This document shows, piece by piece, positions 24,501 through 34,823 of a DNA stretch of 64,000 bases. The DNA comes from Psococerastis gibbosa (Eukaryota > Arthropoda > Insecta > Psocodea > Psocidae). Where the stretch lies: positions 48,605,469-48,669,468 of the forward strand of contig OZ020485.1 of NCBI GenBank assembly GCA_963971405.1, given 5' to 3'. The notes beneath the pieces are model-generated. The model did not search any database and was not told the origin of the DNA. It saw nothing but the letters and a program-made list of their open reading frames with translations. Position numbers and translations under genes: made by a program. How positions within the stretch are numbered: the stretch's first letter is position 1; the number at the start of each line of letters is the position of its first letter.

Positions 24501-26664
24501 ATCACCTGTCCTCACACTTACGGCCAATGACACCGATCTTCTAGGAGGTCCGAACACAGAATTGTGGTTTGAAATTCTTGCCGGGAATGATGCAGAAACG
24601 TTTGTTCTTGAGACAAGGACTGGTGTTCTTCGAGTCAAGAATGTCCTAGATGCTGATTCAGGAAGAGCCGAACATTTTCTGATTGTTCGTGTTTCTGATA
24701 GTGCGACAGCTCCTGATCATCCTCTTTCCAGTGTGACTCGGGTTACAGTCAAGGTATCAGATGAAAATGACAATGCTCCAAAGTTTCCTGTGAAGGAATA
24801 TCTGGAAACTGTAGCTGAAAATGAACCTATTGGGGCAAGTGTTTTCACTGCAAGAGCGGTTGATCTGGACGTTGGAGTCTATGGCCGTGTCAATTACTCG
24901 ATTGTCCCTAATGACGAAGACTGCTGGAAGCTCTTTCGGGTTGACCATGACTCTGGCGTGGTTTTTACTAACGTCGTCTTCGATTATGAAAAGCGTGATA
25001 GATGTTCCTTTACACTGAGAGCTGAAGACTATGGTGGAACAAGAACGGAAGTTCGGGTTCGTGTAGAAATTGAAAGTCGCGACGAGTTCCACCCTCAATT
25101 CACGGAGAGGACCTACAAGTTCTTCATTCCTCCACCATCTAGTAATGCGTTGCTTCCTCTCGGATATGTCATCGGTAGCGTACAAGCAACTGACCGGGAC
25201 AAAGGGCCGGACGGCAGAGTCGTTTACATGTTAACCACCCAACAGACATACTTCAAAGTTAATCGGACTACTGGTGCAATTATGGTGAAGAAGAAGTTGG
25301 ACCATTCTGGGTTAGATGTTAGTTTCATAGTGACTGCATCTTCAGGAAAGCAAGGGTCATTAACTAATACAACGGTTGTAGAAATAGTGATTGACCCCTT
25401 GGCCGAGCCAGGAACTAATCTTGCCAGTAATACGACGATAGCAGCTTCCGGTGGGCTCGCGGATTGGGCTTTGGGTCTCCTTATAGCACTTATTCTAATA
25501 GTGCTTGTGTTTGGTGGTGTTTTCTTGTTCCTGCACATGCGCAATCGTAGACACAAAAAGGTGAATAAGCCCGCGTTAGCTTCTGGGGCTGTTGGCAATG
25601 ATGGCTTTGTTGATCCAGGAGCATTCGATACAATACCCATACGGGGGACTGCAGCAACGAGTCAATTTGCACCACCCAAATACGATGAGATTCCACCTTA
25701 TCGAAATACAAGCAGCTCTGGCGCTGCAACTACCTCTGAACTGAGTGGTTCTGAACAGTCTGGGAGTAGCGGAAGAGGATCCGCAGAAGATGGTGAGGAT
25801 GTAGAAGACGAGGAGATTAGAATGATTAACGAAGGTCCGCTGCAAAGGGATGGCATCCACCGAACGCAGCTAGACGAAGACAACATTTCAGATGTGTCAG
25901 TACATAATACTCAGGAATACCTAGCTCGGCTTGGTATCGTCGACAACCCAGAGACTGCTCCTCACCCCGTCGACCAGCTGCACTTGTTTGACGAAGAAGG
26001 CGCTGCTGAAGCCGATCTCACAAATTTAATTTATGCAAAACTGAAGGACGTAGGTGCGGGTAGTGAACGCGGTAGTAACGACGATACGAACCTTAGTGCT
26101 ACCGTGGACCACGTGATTCTCGGTGGTTTCGATGTTCCGGTTGGTGGCGTTGGCACCCAGCAACCCTCAATGACTGGCAGCCTGTCCTCGATTGTTCATA
26201 GCGAGGAGGAGCTAACGGGTAGCTACAATTGGGACTATTTACTGGACTGGGGTCCCCAGTACCAGCCGCTAGCGCATGTTTTCTCCGAGATTGCCCGTCT
26301 CAAGGACGATACGGCGAGTGTGCAGAGCACCAACAGCGGCTCAACGAGCAGTAAGGGGAAAGGGCCCGCAGCAGTGAAAACGTTACCGCCTCCCTTGTTA
26401 ACCAGCGTTGCGCCCCGGAGCATAGCTGCGCCGGCAATTGCGCCTCGCGGTCCTCGCACTAGTCATCACTCCGCGCTTCCGCGGTCCCCCATTAGCCATG
26501 ACCCTTCTGGGTTCAGCACTTCCACAGCCATGTCCCCTAGTTTCTCGCCGTCTTTGTCACCCTTGGCGACGAGAAGCCCTTCGATATCCCCCCTAGTAAG
26601 CCCTGGCCACATTCCAAGGCCGGCCCAACGTGCCACTATCGCCGAGACTGAACTCAGGATATAG
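6036..26664 (+). CDS. ds: Dachsous-like giant cadherin, 3' half, eight exons
   Basis: Exons are 6036-6517, 8624-8859, 16853-17681, 18206-18491, 18712-19011, 23245-23548, 23794-23925 and 24303-26664. All have GT-AG borders and matching phases, giving 1642 residues. The product starts inside one cadherin repeat and continues through eleven more, then one transmembrane helix and a ~375-residue tail. Repeats carry the Ca2+-binding signatures LDRE and DxNDNxP. The tail motif NWDYLLDWGPQYQPLAHVF identifies dachsous and not fat or other protocadherins. In known animals Dachsous binds Fat between neighbouring cells and feeds planar polarity and Hippo growth control. Full-length family members have about 27 repeats and more than 3000 residues, so roughly half is missing to the left. 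No frameshift or stop was seen in the coding part. Confidence 0.95.
6518..8623 (+). other. ds: dachsous intron
   Basis: A 2.1-kb AT-rich intron. It holds a short dispersed repeat near 8160-8215 (also near 55008-55072). I saw no transposon ends or RNA gene, and the minus-strand frame at 8205-8405 matches nothing I know. Confidence 0.7.
8624..8859 (+). CDS. ds: dachsous exon b: cadherin repeat junction
   Basis: Acceptor TTACTTCCAG, donor GG|GTAAGC at 8860, phases 0 in and 2 out. It encodes IVDDANDNDPQF, which ends one repeat, and RYTAHLSEDTP through FKIDNKTGVIS of the next. The split glycine codon joins it to YFDRE in the next exon. Confidence 0.93.
9105..9200 (+). repeat. Dispersed repeat (GATTGGCGATCATCATGG family)
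   Basis: Shares GCCTCTTCTATC..AAGAT.GGCGATCATCAT with copies near 15165-15310, 30168-30215 and 51897-52020. It has no coding potential. It may be part of a SINE or a LINE end, and the class is not resolved. Confidence 0.6.
10178..10290 (+). repeat. Dispersed repeat; empty paralogue of the 58.5-kb insertion site
   Basis: GATCGATTTCGATGGCAAGGT and the following ~90 bp match the sequence flanking the hAT-like MITE at 58554-58734. Here the copy is uninterrupted, so it shows the pre-insertion state of that site. Confidence 0.75.
11406..11788. mobile_element. Palindromic Harbinger-like MITE, copy 1
   Basis: Long inverted arms (GGCGCCCATTCCACCGACCG on the left, its imperfect complement on the right) enclose a second, inner inverted pair (TTTCCACCGACCTCGC...GCGAGGTCGGTGGAAA). 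A near-identical copy lies at 47270-47655, with TTA at both ends. Here the flanks read TCA and TTA. A 3-bp TTA-type target and no coding sequence suggest a PIF/Harbinger-type MITE. Confidence 0.8.
12259..12649. mobile_element. hAT-like MITE with homopolymer tract
   Basis: Ends CAGTGGCGGGTGCAG and complementary CTGGACCCGCCCTTG. Flanks TCTACCTA and TCTAACTT agree at 6 of 8 positions. Poly-G and poly-C tracts lie inside the ends. Non-coding. Confidence 0.7.
12955..13232 (+). pseudogene. Non-LTR retrotransposon reverse transcriptase tail, broken
   Basis: Frames in turn read WLGHIVRM, then GR.SS, then VEQAKAHQGL followed by a stop and SQRKKK. This order is typical of the extreme C-terminus of arthropod LINE reverse transcriptases. 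The frame changes at least once and nothing upstream survives, so it is a dead 5'-truncated copy. Confidence 0.75.
13374..13496. mobile_element. Short palindromic element related to the Harbinger-like MITE
   Basis: Arms GTTTCCACATACGTCAATGG and its imperfect complement enclose TAGCAGACATT / AATGTCTGCTACCACGTCA, the same core found in the 11406 and 47270 elements. No target duplication is clear. Confidence 0.65.
13705..13894. mobile_element. hAT-like MITE with perfect 8-bp target duplication
   Basis: Flanked by AATGGAAG at 13697-13704 and 13895-13902. Ends AATGGCGGATC and GGATCCGCCCCTGT. Interior poly-G/poly-C stretches and no coding sequence. Confidence 0.82.
15015..15310 (+). repeat. Two adjacent dispersed repeats
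   Basis: 15015-15130 is the GTAAAGCAGG...CTCCGCTAGGTTG family. 15165-15310 is the fullest copy of the GATTGGCGATCATCATGG family. Both recur elsewhere in the window. The open frame 15069-15512 spans the pair and is not a gene. Confidence 0.65.
16853..17681 (+). CDS. ds: dachsous exon c: more than two cadherin repeats
   Basis: Acceptor TTAATTTTCAG; donor CAG|GTATGG at 17682; phase 0 out. It contains YFDREIR, IIDVNDNEPVF, a repeat ending in the degenerate VRVGDYSDT in place of DxNDNxP, then RLPENA, PLDYET and LDDQNDNAPRF. The weakened third linker lacks the Asn/Asp ligands expected for full Ca2+ binding. Confidence 0.95.
17682..18205 (+). other. ds: dachsous intron
   Basis: A 524-bp intron with canonical ends. 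No repeat or gene recognised. Confidence 0.8.
18206..18491 (+). CDS. ds: dachsous exon d: one cadherin repeat
   Basis: Acceptor CTTTCAG, donor G|GTAAGA at 18492, phases 0 in and 1 out. Encodes VSATDVDDGQN, VLDREIR, and VDANDNQPTF, followed by ISVSE, the start of the next repeat. Confidence 0.94.
18712..19011 (+). CDS. ds: dachsous exon e: one cadherin repeat
   Basis: Acceptor CTTCTTACAG, donor G|GTACGT at 19012, phase 1 on both sides. Encodes GAELGSVL, HLDFETR and VTDVNDNKPAF, then SYHASLP. Strongly GC-rich compared with the flanking introns. Confidence 0.94.
20403..20571. mobile_element. hAT-like MITE with perfect 8-bp target duplication
   Basis: Ends CAAGGGCGGACCCAGCGG and complementary CCGTGGATCCGCCATTG. 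Flanked by identical CAGTTGTA at 20395-20402 and 20572-20579. 169 bp, non-coding, with G- and C-rich inner tracts. Confidence 0.9.
21248..21870 (+). repeat. Tandem repeat, ~200-bp unit, three copies, the last disrupted
   Basis: Units begin CGTGARCTCTGCCAAGCCC at 21248, 21446 and 21655 (spacing 198 and 209). In the third unit the middle is replaced by a dispersed CTCCGCTAGGTTG repeat (about 21716-21818), after which the unit resumes with AAGCTTTCGAATATTGGCTC. Confidence 0.8.
21885..22025 (+). repeat. Fragment of the hairpin-ended repeat family
   Basis: TTTTTACGAAATGTCTGTTTG, a CTGT-rich stretch and GGTGGATTTTGATGA match the inner part of the copies at 48-62 kb. Neither hairpin end is present. 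Confidence 0.7.
23245..23548 (+). CDS. ds: dachsous exon f: one cadherin repeat
   Basis: Acceptor ATTATTTCAG, donor CA|GTAAGC at 23549, phases 1 in and 2 out. Encodes EGNSDANFSVLQVNATDADSG and ends in RVSNERGQAPHF. Both the LDRE position and the DxNDNxP linker are degenerate in this repeat. Confidence 0.92.
23794..23925 (+). CDS. ds: dachsous exon g: short exon within a cadherin repeat
   Basis: A 132-bp exon with acceptor ATCTTTCAG and donor AG|GTATGT. Phases 2 in and 2 out fit both neighbours. Encodes IRIREDSPRGTII through NEEGIFQIL. It was placed by phase and homology to the N-terminal half of a cadherin repeat. Confidence 0.9.
23926..24302 (+). other. ds: dachsous intron
   Basis: A 377-bp intron. 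Nothing else recognised. Confidence 0.8.
24303..26664 (+). CDS. ds: dachsous last exon: final repeats, membrane segment, cytoplasmic tail
   Basis: Acceptor TTTCGTTCCAG. The exon finishes one repeat (IDDANDNAPVF), encodes two more (linkers VSDENDNAPKF and the degenerate ESRDEFHPQF) and a last membrane-proximal repeat. A hydrophobic helix then follows at about 25466-25537 (WALGLLIALILIVLVFGG), next to a basic stop-transfer RNRRHKK. The tail has a Ser/Gly- and acid-rich stretch, then VSVHNTQEYLARLGIVDN, then NWDYLLDWGPQYQPLAHVF at about 26227-26283, then a Pro/Ser-rich end. The conserved tail segments are the dachsous signature and the part expected to contact cytoplasmic partners. Stop TAG is at 26662-26664. 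Confidence 0.96.
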
Positions 26665-26727
26665 CCCCTACTCTCATTTTAGGACTTTTAACTAATTTTT
26701 TGTACATTTTCTGTGTATAGCCTAAGT

Positions 26728-26733
26728 AATAAA
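26728..26733 (+). promoter_or_regulatory. ds: Polyadenylation signal AATAAA for dachsous
   Basis: First AATAAA, 64 bp after the stop codon. Other AATAAA motifs follow (for example 28249-28254), so longer 3' ends are possible. Confidence 0.6.
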
Positions 26734-28339
26734 CAACTGCTATCTTACCCCATTTTGTGCGTTGTCTGCTTCAATGCTTGTTATTCGAAAAGTGAAGAAA
26801 AACCGAAAATATGGAGTAGCCTCCGTTTCAAAACTAATTGATGTTCAATGAAATCTTAAAATTTAATAAATAAATTATAAGTAGGTAAGGCAACTAGTAC
26901 GGTACGTTTTTATGTACTTTATTCAGCTAGAATTTCATGTATGCCTATCCACAACAACGACATAACGACTGGCACAGTGGCCCCACCTGGACAGTTGTAT
27001 ACAGGAGAGATGACAGCAGTTGCCCCTACCTAGAATATATTTATAATTTCTAGTGAGAACTGCTATGTCTTCTTCGGCCAATCAGAGCATGTAAGACTTT
27101 TGAATAAACCCAGGTTCAAAAAATGTATAAGAAATCACTTGCTGTACCACGGTTATTACACGATGGAAGAAGTAAAGGGAGGTCTAAAATCTATTCTACA
27201 TGTGTCAGCAAGATTTTGGTTATTTAGGAGGGTATATGGAATTTTGTGTTTTGTTCTTTTATTGTATTTTGATGTTTTCTGCCGATATTATTGTATGTAT
27301 TTATTTATATCATCAATTGTATTGTGCGAAATATACATTATTTATTCATTTATTATCATGCCTTGCAGCCACGACGCGATTTGTTGTTATTTTGAAATGG
27401 TTCAAGGTTGATGGGTCGAAGAAGACGTGGCACATGGCAACAGATACAAAGAAAGTATCCTTGCTGGAAACGAATGTCCCATTTCCTCTATGTATTGTAC
27501 TAGAACTCTAGCACCGACCCGCAGCCAACTAACAAAATGGGGGTTTATACAGTAACACGTTGTTTCTGTAAGTGTTTTTTCTCGAATGGTTTTCAATGCT
27601 TCAGTATTGTTTTTTTTATAGTAATTCTGTCAACCAATGTATACGTTTTCTGTGCAACTAGCTCAATTTTAATGGTAGAATTAAAAATGCCACTGTACTG
27701 TAGCTATTTAAAAAATGGTTCCTAACCTGGTACGTTAGTGTGCATACACAGTACGAGATGTACTAGTAATATGCGTTGTGTATACTCTTATTAAATGTAC
27801 AGTTGTAATTTTGATAAAAATTTGTAAAGACTTCTAGAATTTAGCTGATCGCGATACGAGCGATTTTGCCATATTTCTTGCTGCAATTTATAAATTAGCC
27901 TATTGTCAATGAATGAATGATTGAATGAATGTGACAGTCTGAGTGATAACTAGCCTGAAACTATAGATGTGTGTGAATGTTGTGGAGAATGTTTATGTAC
28001 CGTACGTGTAAAATGCTCTCTGTTATACAATAATATTGTTTTTAAAAATTCAGAGGCGGGAACATTGCAATTTTTGGTATAGGTATTTACAATGATTTTA
28101 CCTTTTTTTCAATAATAAAAAAAACTCGAAGAGATATAGCCTACCTCGTGTAATAAATAATTATGCCTGCCATGAAACATGGGCTATTGAGAGGAACTGG
28201 AGGACCTCAATAACGTACTGACGCAGACAATTGTATGATCTTTCGTTCAATAAAGTCGTTTCAATTCAATGCAATCTGTGATCTATACTATACTCTTGAA
28301 CCATGATACATACTTTAATTACAGAACCTTATAGAGATT

Positions 28340-28406
28340 CAACGTTGTGTGTGACCTGTGGGCCCTCACCGTGGCCTGGGACTTTACTACTACTACTACT
28401 ACTACA
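28340..28406 (+). mobile_element. 3' fragment of the 240-bp SINE family
   Basis: GGGCCCTCACCGTGGCCTGGGACT followed by an (ACT)6-type tail corresponds to the end of the SINE copies at 36172-36411 and 56737-56976. Confidence 0.65.
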
Positions 28407-28409
28407 GAT

Positions 28410-28545
28410 TCAGATGATGCTGCAGAATGTGGGGTGATGGGTTGTGGTATATATGAGAGCGTTCTTCCAAACGTTTCGTTAACGTCTGCGGTTGACATAT
28501 TCAGTGGTACTGCGTAGACTTCTATGCCGGAGGCTCAGTAGCCAC
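28410..28545 (+). repeat. Degraded copy of the fold-back element
   Basis: TTCCAAACGTTTCGTTAACG and CTGCGGTTGACATATTCAGTGG match the interior of the elements at 41610-41850 and 50575-50810. The right arm is not recognisable. Confidence 0.6.
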
Positions 28546-30167
28546 TGTGGCAGGAACATTTGGAAGTATTCTTTCCCATAGAACACATCCCACTAGCCCT
28601 ATTTCGACTGCTTTATCGCCTTTATCAGCTTTGTTACGCCTAAGACTCGTTCCCATACTTGGTTATGTCTAGCTAACACCTGTTTCAATGACAATGGTAT
28701 GTATGTCTGAACTTGCCCATTGGCACTTGTAGTCGGTGTGGATTGACAAAGGCTAAAAATTTATTCGGAAACAACACCAATTTATAATACCCTAAAACCG
28801 ATGGGTTCGTGGGGCCTTATAAGTAGGTCTACCTCCTTAATAAGCCCTCAACTAATGACAATAATAGCGGGCCTAACTTATTTTTACTTAATTAGGCTAT
28901 ATTTCAATTGTTTTAATGTCTTTTTGTATTTAAACGAAATTAAATGGCTCAAACCCTTGCCTATTTACAAAAAAAAAGACTAATTTTCGACTACTCTAAT
29001 GAATGTACTGTACGTGCATATCTAGGCCTAGGCTATTTTGTTTTTCTTTAAATAACTTGTAGTGCTTAGCTACGAAATTAATTTTACCCGCAGTAATTGT
29101 TTTCACATATTTGTAAACTTTTGTAGCCTAGACTATTTTATTTTACTCAAATTGAGTATCACCTACCTTTACAGTTCTAGGTCTACTGTTCATACCTAGG
29201 CTATAAGTTTTTAGCCTGCCTATTTACAGGTTTAATTTGGGCTAACTGCCGTTTTTACCTTGTCTTTTTAATGATATTATAAAAGCTTAGTGTGCTAAAG
29301 CTTCACTATAGATTTTCTAAGAATGTGTCTCATTTTAACTGTTTGTAAAAAGTTGAGCTTAGTGTGGATTCTACTATATGGCCAATAAAGGACTTGATAA
29401 AGCTCACCATAATATAACATATTATGTTTACCGCAAACAATTCCGCAAAAAAGTTCACTATAAATTGTCAAATCGGCCTGAATAAACTTTAATGTAACTT
29501 TTGCCGGTCACTGTAACCTTGAACAAAGCCTTGTTAAATTTATATAAGAAATTCAAAAAAATAATGACAAAAAATGAAAACTATGTATGAAACTATTTTT
29601 AATTTTCTATTTATATACCGAACTTGACGTGTACCTCAGAATTAAATTAGTACATTTGGCTTAGCCCTTTTGTAAAATTCTCAGATTACTCAATGGAATG
29701 CCACTTACCATATGGTAAACAAGACGAAAACTGTAAGCATATTAAATTTATCAATAGTAAACACATTAGAAGCATAGTTTTTTTAACATTTCAGTTCGTA
29801 CAATTTCACAAAATTCTCATCTTAAGTATACCGGTAATTCCGAAGTTAAATTATTTTGTTCTAACTTATTGAATGTTATACTAAGCCTGACTTCAATAAA
29901 TTATTTTGCATTGCATGGGCCTACCTCTTGTCTTTATGTGACATTCGATGATTTTGTAGCAATAATTATTGAGCTTCATCGATTGTAAGATCCTTGTGAT
30001 ATGTCTGTTTTGAAATGTGTCTAATTTATAAATAAGATAGTCAAAACATGTTAAATTAAAATGGTTATTTTTTTTAAACCTACTAAGCTATGGCCTAATA
30101 GCTGTACCCTATACTGTTCAATATACTTAGGCCCTGTTCTAATAAAGCTACTAGTAGTACGGTACTT

Positions 30168-30215
30168 CTTTATATGCCTCTTCTAGCGAAGATTGGCGAC
30201 CATCATGGCAGCATG
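30168..30215 (+). repeat. Dispersed repeat fragment
   Basis: GCCTCTTCTAGCGAAGATTGG and the following bases match the family at 9105, 15165 and 51897. Confidence 0.55.
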
Positions 30216-30958
30216 CGGCCGGATGGGGTCGTTGGCATTGCACAAGGGACCTATGGCCTAGGGATCCATAAAAAGTCCTTCAGGACATGACAGAAGTTCC
30301 ACGAGAAACACTATGTTTCCATATCGTCACTGATACTGCAAAATGTTGCATGTGAAAGAAACTTACTTTTTAAGAGCAAAAAAAACTATCTTATTTATTT
30401 TTTATTATTTGTATTTATTTATTGCTTCCTTCCTATTGGCTGTTGACAAGCGACCGTTTGTTAAAAGGTGTATTCATTTATTTTAGACGCCATGTTGTGT
30501 TAACCTGTAAATCTCATTTACTCATACGACATTTTCCATTATCGCCGACGATATGCTAAGTATAGATCAGAGTAGGATAATATATTATTATAACATACAA
30601 TGTTTAAAAATCTTGTCCCAATAAGTCTGAACTACTCGTTGGTCAGAAACCATGACGTGACGGAGTCCATAAGGCGGCTATTCCACTTGTCCATAAGCCG
30701 TCATTTATGCATCAATAATAAGTCTACCATTTTTATTATAACTTAACTTATATAAGTTAAGTATCTACATGATAGTCTCCTTAAAACAAAAATCTCATCA
30801 ATTATTGATGCACAAATGACGGAATATTGACAAGTAGAATAGCCGCCTAACAACACTAGGTATGTAAGGCACCAATGCCAGGGGTCGACCATACAATGCG
30901 TTACAAGTGGGAGACTACAAGCAAGATATGAGATGTGAAACCTGCTTGTCTTGTGTAA

Positions 30959-31215
30959 CAGGCACGTGGCCGGGGAGGGGGCTGAAGCCCCCCCCCCCCC
31001 CCGAAATGTAAAAAAATTGCATTGTTCAGTTTGATGTTTGATCTGTAATTTTTTTCTCTCTTTAAAAACACTAAAACTGTGTTTTTGCATGTAAATTCTT
31101 AAGAATTGGGGGGGGGGGGGTGACCCACCGTTTTACTGGGAGTATTCCATACCCCCCCCCCCCCGATCCCTTGGTAGTTAGCCCCCTCCGAAATAAAATC
31201 CTGGCTACGTGTTTG
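30959..31215. mobile_element. hAT-like MITE with perfect target duplication, next to a LINE-like end
   Basis: Ends CAGGCACGTGGCC and complementary CTGGCTACGTGTTTG. Flanked by identical TTGTGTAA at 30951-30958 and 31216-31223. Long G and C tracts inside. The sequence right of it (TAAGGCTGCTCTTGTTGCCC) also occurs in the LINE tail at 40057-40280, so the element probably landed in such a tail. Confidence 0.85.
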
Positions 31216-32670
31216 TTGTGTAAGGCTGCTCTTGTTGCCCCATTATCTGGCCTTAGCCACGCGATGTGGGCTCTCTTGATTTCAGCTACTATCGTAGGTT
31301 CTCGGTACCTCTATCATGTAGAGCTCATTTCTACGGATACGCCACTCTCTCTGAGCCTCCCTCTCTCCCTGATTTAACACTGGTCAGTGGTCGGGGTATC
31401 TTATGCTCCCACTGTTCAAGCAGCTCGACCACCACTACTCCAACCTATACTAAGGTGTACACTATTGCATAACCGACCTTCTGCAGAAATTGGTTCAATC
31501 TTAACTTAGAGGGTGGCAGGAATGCATAGACATGTATTTGCAGAATCTCCTTGAAATGATTTGGCATTTCCCCTGCCGGCGTGCCGGGGTGGCTGCTACC
31601 ATCCCTCTGACAATATTGGAATCTAGAATAAGATTGAATTTATTCCAAACATTCGGTAATGGTAAATCGTGCTATTGTAGTTGATTTTTTGTCTATCTAA
31701 TGTCTACTAATACATATTAATTATTAATTTAACGTACAAAAATATTTATTTATTTATGGGCGTGTGCTTGTGGCCACACGATAGAAGTGCAACTTCACCA
31801 ATTAGTTGAAGGGCCCGGTAGAAGAGGGCATTAAGACCTAATTTAAACCCCCTCCCCCAAATTTTATCATGGTAGAAGTTGTCATAATATATTGTATGGC
31901 ACCAATGCACATATTATGCTTCAAGGATCCGATAGGAGAAAGTGATAGATGAAAGCACACAGGAAAGGGAAACCCCCAAAAATTGTACTTAAGGAAGAGA
32001 GAGAGAGAGACACTATGGGGCCTGAGCGAACCTACCAAAGTAAGTTATTAATTTAAATTTATTTAAAAAAAATTACAGTACAAACACTTGAACGAACACA
32101 ATACTCAGCAAACTTATAAATGAATAAAACCTATTTTACAAAAAATAAGAACTAGTCTATTCGAGGGTGGTATTGTAGTGAGTACCGCGTTACGACCAAA
32201 TGAACAACTTGCATAATATTAGCATTTCCCAAGATGGTGCACCTTTGACTCACAGTGATTGGCGGGTTGAATCCCAATATACCGCCCACGTTTAACTTAT
32301 TAAGAGGGGCACATCGCATCACTTTTAACTCCTGAGCCTTAAAGGTATATAATTTAAATTGCGGTTAGGACCTCAACGATTGTTCATGTTTATATGTATA
32401 TGACGAATTGATATGAAGACCTTCTTACATTAGACTCACAAAGGATTATGTCTGGCTCGATACCGGTACTCACTACAGACACTACAGTGCTGTCAATGAT
32501 CAGAATATAAAGATTTCATATGTAAATTTACAATAGCTTACACTACAGTGCTCAGATTACAACGTCAGATTGTTTTCGGTTCTTCCTGCAGTAATATAAC
32601 TACGCAACCATGCACTTCAATCTGTAATCTGTTTCAAATGCTTGAAATGCTTCAAAGTTCAAATGCGGAG
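31216..32670. other. Intergenic stretch
   Basis: Begins with about 40 bp of LINE-like sequence and contains a short GA repeat near 31996-32010. The small open frames here show no recognisable domain. Confidence 0.45.
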
Positions 32671-32679
32671 GAATTATGC

Positions 32680-33960
32680 TCAATACACAATTATCATCGA
32701 GATGACGCTTGCAATGCTTTGATACTTGCTTGAAACGCCAGCTATGCTTACAATGTCATGTCTGCGATGAACCTAACTCCAAACATCCAGGAAAAAATTG
32801 CGCCCGGAGCCCAACTACCGTACCCTACTTGACGGAGCTGTGTCCCAGACAGAACTTTTAGTCACCAACGACAAGGCCATCCAGGCCGCAATGTTTTGGA
32901 TCAATGTGTCCTAGGCCCGGACACGTTAAGTATAGGTACCTAAGTATATCTTCGTTGTTGATATTAGCCCCATCTCAGGATCGTTGTGAGGTTTATTCGT
33001 GAAGCTTGCAACGCTTCAATGATTACTAGTCATGTCTTCGTTGTTGTCAGTCACTTTTGCAATGCTTTCTAGCCACACTAAGGTTGTTATTAGATGCATT
33101 CTCATTGGGCCCAGTGGTGACTCGGTTGCAAGCCATCGATGCATACTAGTCTCCGCTGTTATGCTTAGGCCTACTAGTAATGTCTTCGTGTCTTCGCTGT
33201 TGTTGCTGTTATTAGCCACAAAATCGTTGTGAGGTTTATTCGTGAAGCTTGCGACGCTTCGATGATTACTAGTCACGTCTTCGTTGTTGTCAGTCACTTT
33301 TGCAATGCTTTCTAGCCACACTAAGGCTGTTATTAGATGCATTCTAGTTAGGCCTAGTAGTGGCACGCTTGCGATGCTTTGACGCTTAATAGACATATAT
33401 TTAAGTTGCTTTCCTGCCACAACAGCGTTGTTTTTGGTCTATGATGGCTTCGATGCTTGCTGATCACGGCGGCTATGTTTACAATTAATGTGTTCGTTTT
33501 TATTAGAGACATCTGGAAAGTGTTCTAACCACAACAGCCTTGCTGTATTGCTGCCGAGCACGGCTCCTGCGCTTGCTAGCCAATTCTGTCTTCGTTGTTA
33601 TTAGCCACGCATGCGATGCTTCCTAACAACAAGAGTGCAGTTAAGCCCGTCTTCGTTGCTACTATAGGCATGCATGCGATGCTTAATAGTCACAAGAGTG
33701 CTGTGACGCTTATGGTGCTTCGATTCTTTGCTGGTCATGTCAGCTATGTTTAAATTGATGCTATGTTTAAAATGTTTCGATGCTTTCTAGCCACAACAGC
33801 ATTTATATTATTATATATTAGTGACGCTTGTGATGTTTACTGGCCACGTCTTCGATGATACTAGCCACGCCTGCGGTGCTTATTAGCCACATCTAATTTT
33901 TTGTGAGTTCCGCCGTTGAAGCTTCCTAGTCATGCTTGCGACGCTTTACTTATGTGGTAC
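32680..33960 (+). repeat. Degenerate minisatellite region (GCGATGCTT / TAGCCAC motifs)
   Basis: Short phrases such as CTTCGTTGTT, TTGCGATGCTT and TAGCCACA recur dozens of times in varied order. Within it, a clearer duplication of about 120 bp occurs at 32981-33105 and 33222-33345 (spacing 241 bp). No stable reading frame spans it. Confidence 0.7.
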
Positions 33961-34310
33961 GTCTCTGTGAAATCGCTGAATTCAGCTATGTTCATGCATC
34001 TTTGTTCGTTGTGGATATACTTTTTGAACTTGCAAATGAGCTTTGGATCACATTCCTTCTTTGTAATGTATCTGTAAATGAAAAAAATGTACATGTCAAA
34101 TTACTATGACATGGTCTTGGTTCTTGGTTATTGTGTACTCGGCACTTATGAGCAGATATAGTGGGAAAACAGATTAATGCACTTCATACCTGGGTCAATT
34201 ATTTCAGGCTAGCAAGGTATGGTTTTTCGGCATATTTCATGACGCATCTCTGTACACTCACAGAAAATACACTTCATTTAAATGATCTAGTCTGGGTGAA
34301 ATGATCTAAG
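33961..34310. other. Intergenic stretch
   Basis: AT-rich; nothing recognised. Confidence 0.5.
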
Positions 34311-34466
34311 CAAGGCCACAGCCAAGGGGGGGGGGGGTCCGGACCCCTCCCGAAATATTTGCAGCGTACACTAGATAGAATGGAGTTTTAAATATATTGA
34401 AGCCACTTTACCTCCGGTGGCGTCAGATGGACCCCTCCGGAATAAGACCTTCTGGCTAAGGCCTTG
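34311..34466. mobile_element. hAT-like MITE with 8-bp target duplication
   Basis: Ends CAAGGCCACAGCCAAGG and complementary TCTGGCTAAGGCCTTG. Flanks GATCTAAG and GATCTATG match at 7 of 8. A related copy in reverse orientation lies inside another element at about 61534-61698. Confidence 0.85.
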
Positions 34467-34823
34467 GATCTATGACAGGGGTATATGGCCAAATGGTTGG
34501 CCATGGGCCATGGAATTTCAGTGGAGCCAATTTGGTGAGGGGAAAAATTCTGTCATTAAAACAGTAGGTACTTTTGTTTCTGCAGTACCAAGCTTTGATG
34601 CGAATAGAAACTTCTAGTTTCGACATTTAACATTGACGACGCCTTGTCTGTAAACAATACTTTCTAAGGGACTACAAACTTTTTCGGTGAGATCCCATGA
34701 TCCATCTATCTATACAATTATATTTTGTGTTACAGTATATACCCGAAAAAAGGGAATCAAGAAAAATCAGGAGAGTAATCCATCGTGTTACCTCTACACT
34801 AACTGGGGCCGTCAGTTACAAAG

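Larger units (their letters stand above)
26740..30160. other. Intergenic stretch after dachsous
   Basis: AT-rich, with several AATAAA motifs. Several open frames (for example 27100-27411 and 27200-27511) resemble no family I know and overlap each other. A degraded SINE end (about 28340-28406) and a degraded fold-back fragment (28410-28545) are the only elements recognised. Confidence 0.5.
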
